Positions 61,075 to 64,000 of a DNA stretch of 64,000 nt are shown in pieces. The DNA is taken from assembly GCA_018222585.1 (NCBI GenBank), contig JAAFAB010000003.1, forward strand, positions 499,781-563,780, in the 5' to 3' direction. The notes beneath the pieces are model-generated. The model had not been told where the DNA came from. It saw only the letters and a list, made by a program, of their open reading frames with translations, and ran no database searches. Both the position numbers and the translations under genes were made by a program. The number at the start of each line of letters is the position of its first letter. Within the stretch, counting starts at the first letter, position 1. The DNA comes from Paracoccaceae bacterium. Lineage in GTDB: Bacteria > Pseudomonadota > Alphaproteobacteria > Rhodobacterales > Rhodobacteraceae.

Positions 61075-63207
61075 TTACTCGGCGTTTTCTTCCTTGGCGG
61101 CTTCTTCGCCGGTCTCCTGGTCGACGACCTTCATCGACAGGCGGACCTTGCCGCGATCATCGAAGCCGACCAGCTTGACGAAGACTTCCTGGCCTTCCTT
61201 CAGCACGTCCGACGGATGGTTCAGGCGGCGGTTCTCGATCTGGCTGACGTGCACCAGGCCGTCACGCTTGCCGAAGAAGTTCACGAAGGCGCCGAAATCG
61301 ACCAGCTTCACGACCTTGCCCTTGTAGACCTTGCCCTCTTCCGGCTCGGCCACGATCGAGTAGATCATGTCGTGGGCGCGCTGGATGGCCTCGGCATCGG
61401 ACGAGGCGATCTTGATGATGCCGTCGTCGTTGATGTCGACCTTGGCGCCGGAGGTTTCCACGATCTCGCGGATGACCTTGCCGCCCGAGCCGATCACTTC
61501 ACGGATCTTGTCGGTGGGGATCTGCATGGTCTCGATGCGCGGGGCATGGGCCGAGAATTCCGCAGCGCCGTCGAGCGCCTTGTTCATCTCGCCCAGGATG
61601 TGCAGACGGCCTTCCTTGGCCTGGGCCAGGGCGGTCTTCATGATCTCGGGCGTGATGCCCTGGACCTTGATGTCCATCTGCAGCGAGGTGATGCCCTCGG
61701 AGGTGCCGGCCACCTTGAAGTCCATGTCGCCGAGGTGATCCTCGTCGCCCAGGATGTCGGTCAGCACGGCGTAGGAGCCGTCATCTTCCAGCACCAGGCC
61801 CATGGCCACACCGGCCACGGCGGCCTTCAGCGGCACACCGGCATCCATCATCGACAGCGAGCCGCCGCAGACGGAAGCCATCGAGGACGAGCCGTTGGAT
61901 TCGGTGATCTCGGACACGATGCGGATCGTGTAGGGGAAATCGGTGGCGGCGGGCAGGACGGCCTGAAGGGCGCGCCAGGCCAGCTTGCCGTGACCGATTT
62001 CACGACGACCGGGGGAGCCGACACGACCGACTTCGCCGACCGAGTAGGGCGGGAAGTTGTAGTGCAGCATGAAGTTGGATTTGAAGTTGCCGTGCAGCGC
62101 GTCGATGAACTGCTCGTCGTCGCCGGTGCCAAGCGTGGTCACGACGAGGCCCTGGGTCTCGCCACGGGTGAACAGCGCCGACCCGTGGGTCCGGGGCAGC
62201 AGGCCGGTTTCGGCGGCGATCGGGCGCACTTCGTCGGTGCGGCGACCGTCGATGCGCTTGCCGTTCTTCACCACGTCGCCACGCAGGACGCTGGATTCCA
62301 GCTTCTTCAGCGCCGAGCCGAGGTTGGCATCGGCCAGCTGCTCTTCCGAGAGGGCGGCCTTGATCTCTTCCTTGACGGCGGCAACAGCGGCGGTGCGCTC
62401 CTGCTTGTCGGTGATCGCATAGGCGGCGCGCATCTTGTCTTCACCGGCGGCCTTCACGGCTGCGGACAGCTCGGAGTAATCCGGGGGGGTGAAGGCGAAG
62501 GGCTCTTTCGCGGTCTCTTCGGCCAGCGAGATGATCAGGTCCAGGACGGGCTGGATCTGCTCGTGGGCGAAGGTGACGGCGCCCAGCATCTCGTCTTCGG
62601 TCAGCTCGTAGGCTTCCGATTCGACCATCATCACGGCGCCCTTGGTGCCGGCGACGACGAGGTCGAGACGCTGTTCGGGGTTGTTGCGCAGGCCCTGCAT
62701 GTCGTCGACGGAGGGGTTCAGCACGTATTCGCCGTTCGAGAAGCCGACGCGGCAGCCGGCGATCGGGCCCATGAAGGGCGCGCCCGAGATGGTCAGCGCG
62801 GCGGAGGCGGCGATCATCGCGACGACATCGGGGTCGTTCTCAAGATCGTGGCTCAGCACGGTGCACATGACCAGGACTTCGTTCTTGAAGCCGGGGGCGA
62901 ACAGCGGGCGGATCGGGCGGTCGATCAGGCGCGCGGTCAGGGTCTCTTTCTCGGTGGGGCGGGCCTCACGCTTGAAGAAGCCACCCGGGACCTTGCCGGC
63001 CGCGTAATACTTTTCCTGGTAATGCACGGTCAGAGGGAAGAAATCCTGGCCCTCTTTCTGCTGCTTGGCGAAGGTGACGTTGGCCATCACCGAGGTTTCG
63101 CCCAGGGTGGCGATGACGGTGCCATCGGCCTGGCGGGCAACCTTGCCCGTTTCCAGCGTGAGGGTCTCGTCCCCCCACTGCATCTCTTTTTTCGTTACGT
63201 TGAACAT
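61075..63207 (-). CDS. pnp: Polyribonucleotide nucleotidyltransferase (PNPase)
   Basis: 710 residues: two RNase PH domains (second with [15 protein letters not shown] and [24 protein letters not shown]), a KH domain ([20 protein letters not shown]) and a C-terminal S1 domain ([31 protein letters not shown]). Phosphorolytic 3'-5' mRNA decay, degradosome component. ATG 63207 gives [12 protein letters not shown], the family start; an upstream in-frame ATG adds 18 residues. The usual upstream rpsO is absent. Confidence 0.98.
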   Translation of the reverse strand: MFNVTKKEMQWGDETLTLETGKVARQADGTVIATLGETSVMANVTFAKQQKEGQDFFPLTVHYQEKYYAAGKVPGGFFKREARPTEKETLTARLIDRPIRPLFAPGFKNEVLVMCTVLSHDLENDPDVVAMIAASAALTISGAPFMGPIAGCRVGFSNGEYVLNPSVDDMQGLRNNPEQRLDLVVAGTKGAVMMVESEAYELTEDEMLGAVTFAHEQIQPVLDLIISLAEETAKEPFAFTPPDYSELSAAVKAAGEDKMRAAYAITDKQERTAAVAAVKEEIKAALSEEQLADANLGSALKKLESSVLRGDVVKNGKRIDGRRTDEVRPIAAETGLLPRTHGSALFTRGETQGLVVTTLGTGDDEQFIDALHGNFKSNFMLHYNFPPYSVGEVGRVGSPGRREIGHGKLAWRALQAVLPAATDFPYTIRIVSEITESNGSSSMASVCGGSLSMMDAGVPLKAAVAGVAMGLVLEDDGSYAVLTDILGDEDHLGDMDFKVAGTSEGITSLQMDIKVQGITPEIMKTALAQAKEGRLHILGEMNKALDGAAEFSAHAPRIETMQIPTDKIREVIGSGGKVIREIVETSGAKVDINDDGIIKIASSDAEAIQRAHDMIYSIVAEPEEGKVYKGKVVKLVDFGAFVNFFGKRDGLVHVSQIENRRLNHPSDVLKEGQEVFVKLVGFDDRGKVRLSMKVVDQETGEEAAKEENAE

Positions 63208-63487
63208 CAGCGTATCCTGTCTGGAGGCTCTCGCGGGCCCTCCCGCGTCCTCCGTTTTCATGGCGGCCCCATTGCCGCCGACCCCTAATCCTCATGTCAC
63301 GGCGCCGGGGTCCCTTGCGCCACGTCTCAGATTGGCTCGGGCCATACAGGAGAACGGGTCTCTTGGGAAGGGCAATGGGCGAGGCGCCGCCTGCGGCTTT
63401 GGGTTTCGCGGACAGCGGTTTCGCGGTATCCGGGCGCATCGCGGGCCAGCCCGCCTGCCGTATCCGCCCGCCGCACCGGAGTGCCCT

Positions 63488-64000
63488 ATGTCCGACCTGC
63501 CGCCCTCTCCCTACGAGGCGCCCGGCTTCCATGCCGAGGCGATCGCCGCGGGCCGTCATCGCGCCATCGTCGGTGGTCGCTGGGACGAGACCGGGCGGGC
63601 GCAGATGGCGCTGCTGCTGGATCACGGGCTGAGGCCAGAACATCACCTGCTGGACATCGGGGCGGGCTCGCTGCGGCTGGGCTGCAAGGCGCTGCGCTAC
63701 CTGGAGCCGGGGCACTACTGGGCCACCGATGCCTCGCGCGCGCTGCTGCTGGCGGGGCTGGCGCAGGAGCTGGACGAGGTGCCGCCCGCGCAGCACCCGC
63801 CCGAGGCGCAGCTGATCGGCGACGCCGCCTTCACCTTTCCCGGCGTGCCCGAGGTGATCACCCATGCGATCTGCTTCGCGGTCTTTCCACATCTGACCCC
63901 GGCGCACATGGAGGTCGCCCTGACCAACCTGCGCCGCTTCCCGGCGCTGGAGCTGGTCGCCTTCACCGTCTTCCTGGCGCCCGAGACCGAGGCTGCAGCG
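63488..64000 (+). CDS. SAM-dependent methyltransferase, N-terminal part
   Basis: 171 codons from ATG 63488 to the window end with no stop; the C-terminus is missing. SAM-binding motif I LLDIGAGSLRLG at ~56-67, and YWATDASRALLLAGL for the acidic loop, indicate a class I methyltransferase. Substrate unknown. Divergent from pnp with 280 bp between starts; nothing else recognised in that gap. Confidence 0.82.
   Translation, partial: MSDLPPSPYEAPGFHAEAIAAGRHRAIVGGRWDETGRAQMALLLDHGLRPEHHLLDIGAGSLRLGCKALRYLEPGHYWATDASRALLLAGLAQELDEVPPAQHPPEAQLIGDAAFTFPGVPEVITHAICFAVFPHLTPAHMEVALTNLRRFPALELVAFTVFLAPETEAAA

Overview
The window reads as ordinary chromosome from a GC-rich alphaproteobacterium of the Rhodobacteraceae (Roseobacter/Paracoccus type). 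The evidence is gene content and order: DUF4170-kdtA-lpxK, leuS-lptE-holA, ftsK-lolA, thioredoxin-Lon domain-Trm112, a Rhodobacter-type acidic porin, a Hint_2 protein, and a PuuE-UraD fusion. A lone ectoine hydroxylase and a very acidic porin suggest a saline or marine habitat. I see no rRNA, tRNA, CRISPR array, insertion sequence, prophage or plasmid function.

Layout. 1-3.9 kb is a purine (urate) catabolism block: NCS2 permease (partial), allA, ureidoglycine aminohydrolase and allantoinase/OHCU decarboxylase on the minus strand, with HIU hydrolase divergent. 3.9-8.3 kb holds an OmpA lipoprotein, an AraC-alkyltransferase fusion, a Hint protein, nth and a PfkB kinase. 8.4-15 kb holds lipid A/Kdo genes (DUF4170, kdtA-like, lpxK) facing an inositol monophosphatase, pmbA and a DUF2125 protein. 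15-24 kb holds an SDR/enoyl-CoA hydratase pair, an HNH protein, a flavoprotein, a GST, holA-lptE-leuS and a glycosyltransferase. 24-30.6 kb holds a DUF3576 lipoprotein, porin, yggS, ectD, an L,D-transpeptidase, ribA and an essential-type response regulator. 30.6-39.5 kb holds a chemoreceptor operon, xth, a large permease, a leucine-rich-repeat protein and the thioredoxin/Lon/Trm112 run. 39.6-49.7 kb holds a UbiH-type hydroxylase, amidase, aminotransferase, ftsK, lolA, a transglycosylase, an AEC transporter and hspQ. 49.9-64 kb holds ggt, a STAS/HATPase switch, thiolase, msrC, a pseudouridine synthase, a kinase-like protein, a broken glyoxalase gene, an aldehyde dehydrogenase, peroxiredoxin, a capsule-type protein, pnp and a methyltransferase that runs off the end.

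Most genes are housekeeping and sit in short overlapping operons (many ATGA or GTGA junctions). The most unusual material is between genes. A dispersed repeat family with a core around GGAGTATTTTCAGCC occurs 13 times at 9 intergenic loci, six of them between convergent genes. It is often preceded by two small hairpins whose second stem changes sequence but keeps pairing. At two loci (46.8 and 57.2 kb) two inverted cores flank a 96-97 nt spacer that is itself palindromic, giving a compact ~150 bp element. No complete new multi-gene system is evident. Other points for follow-up are a Shine-Dalgarno presented in the loop of a perfect hairpin, a candidate 3'-UTR small RNA behind the response regulator, a nine-unit leucine-rich-repeat protein, and a Kdo-transferase-like protein lacking the usual catalytic motif.
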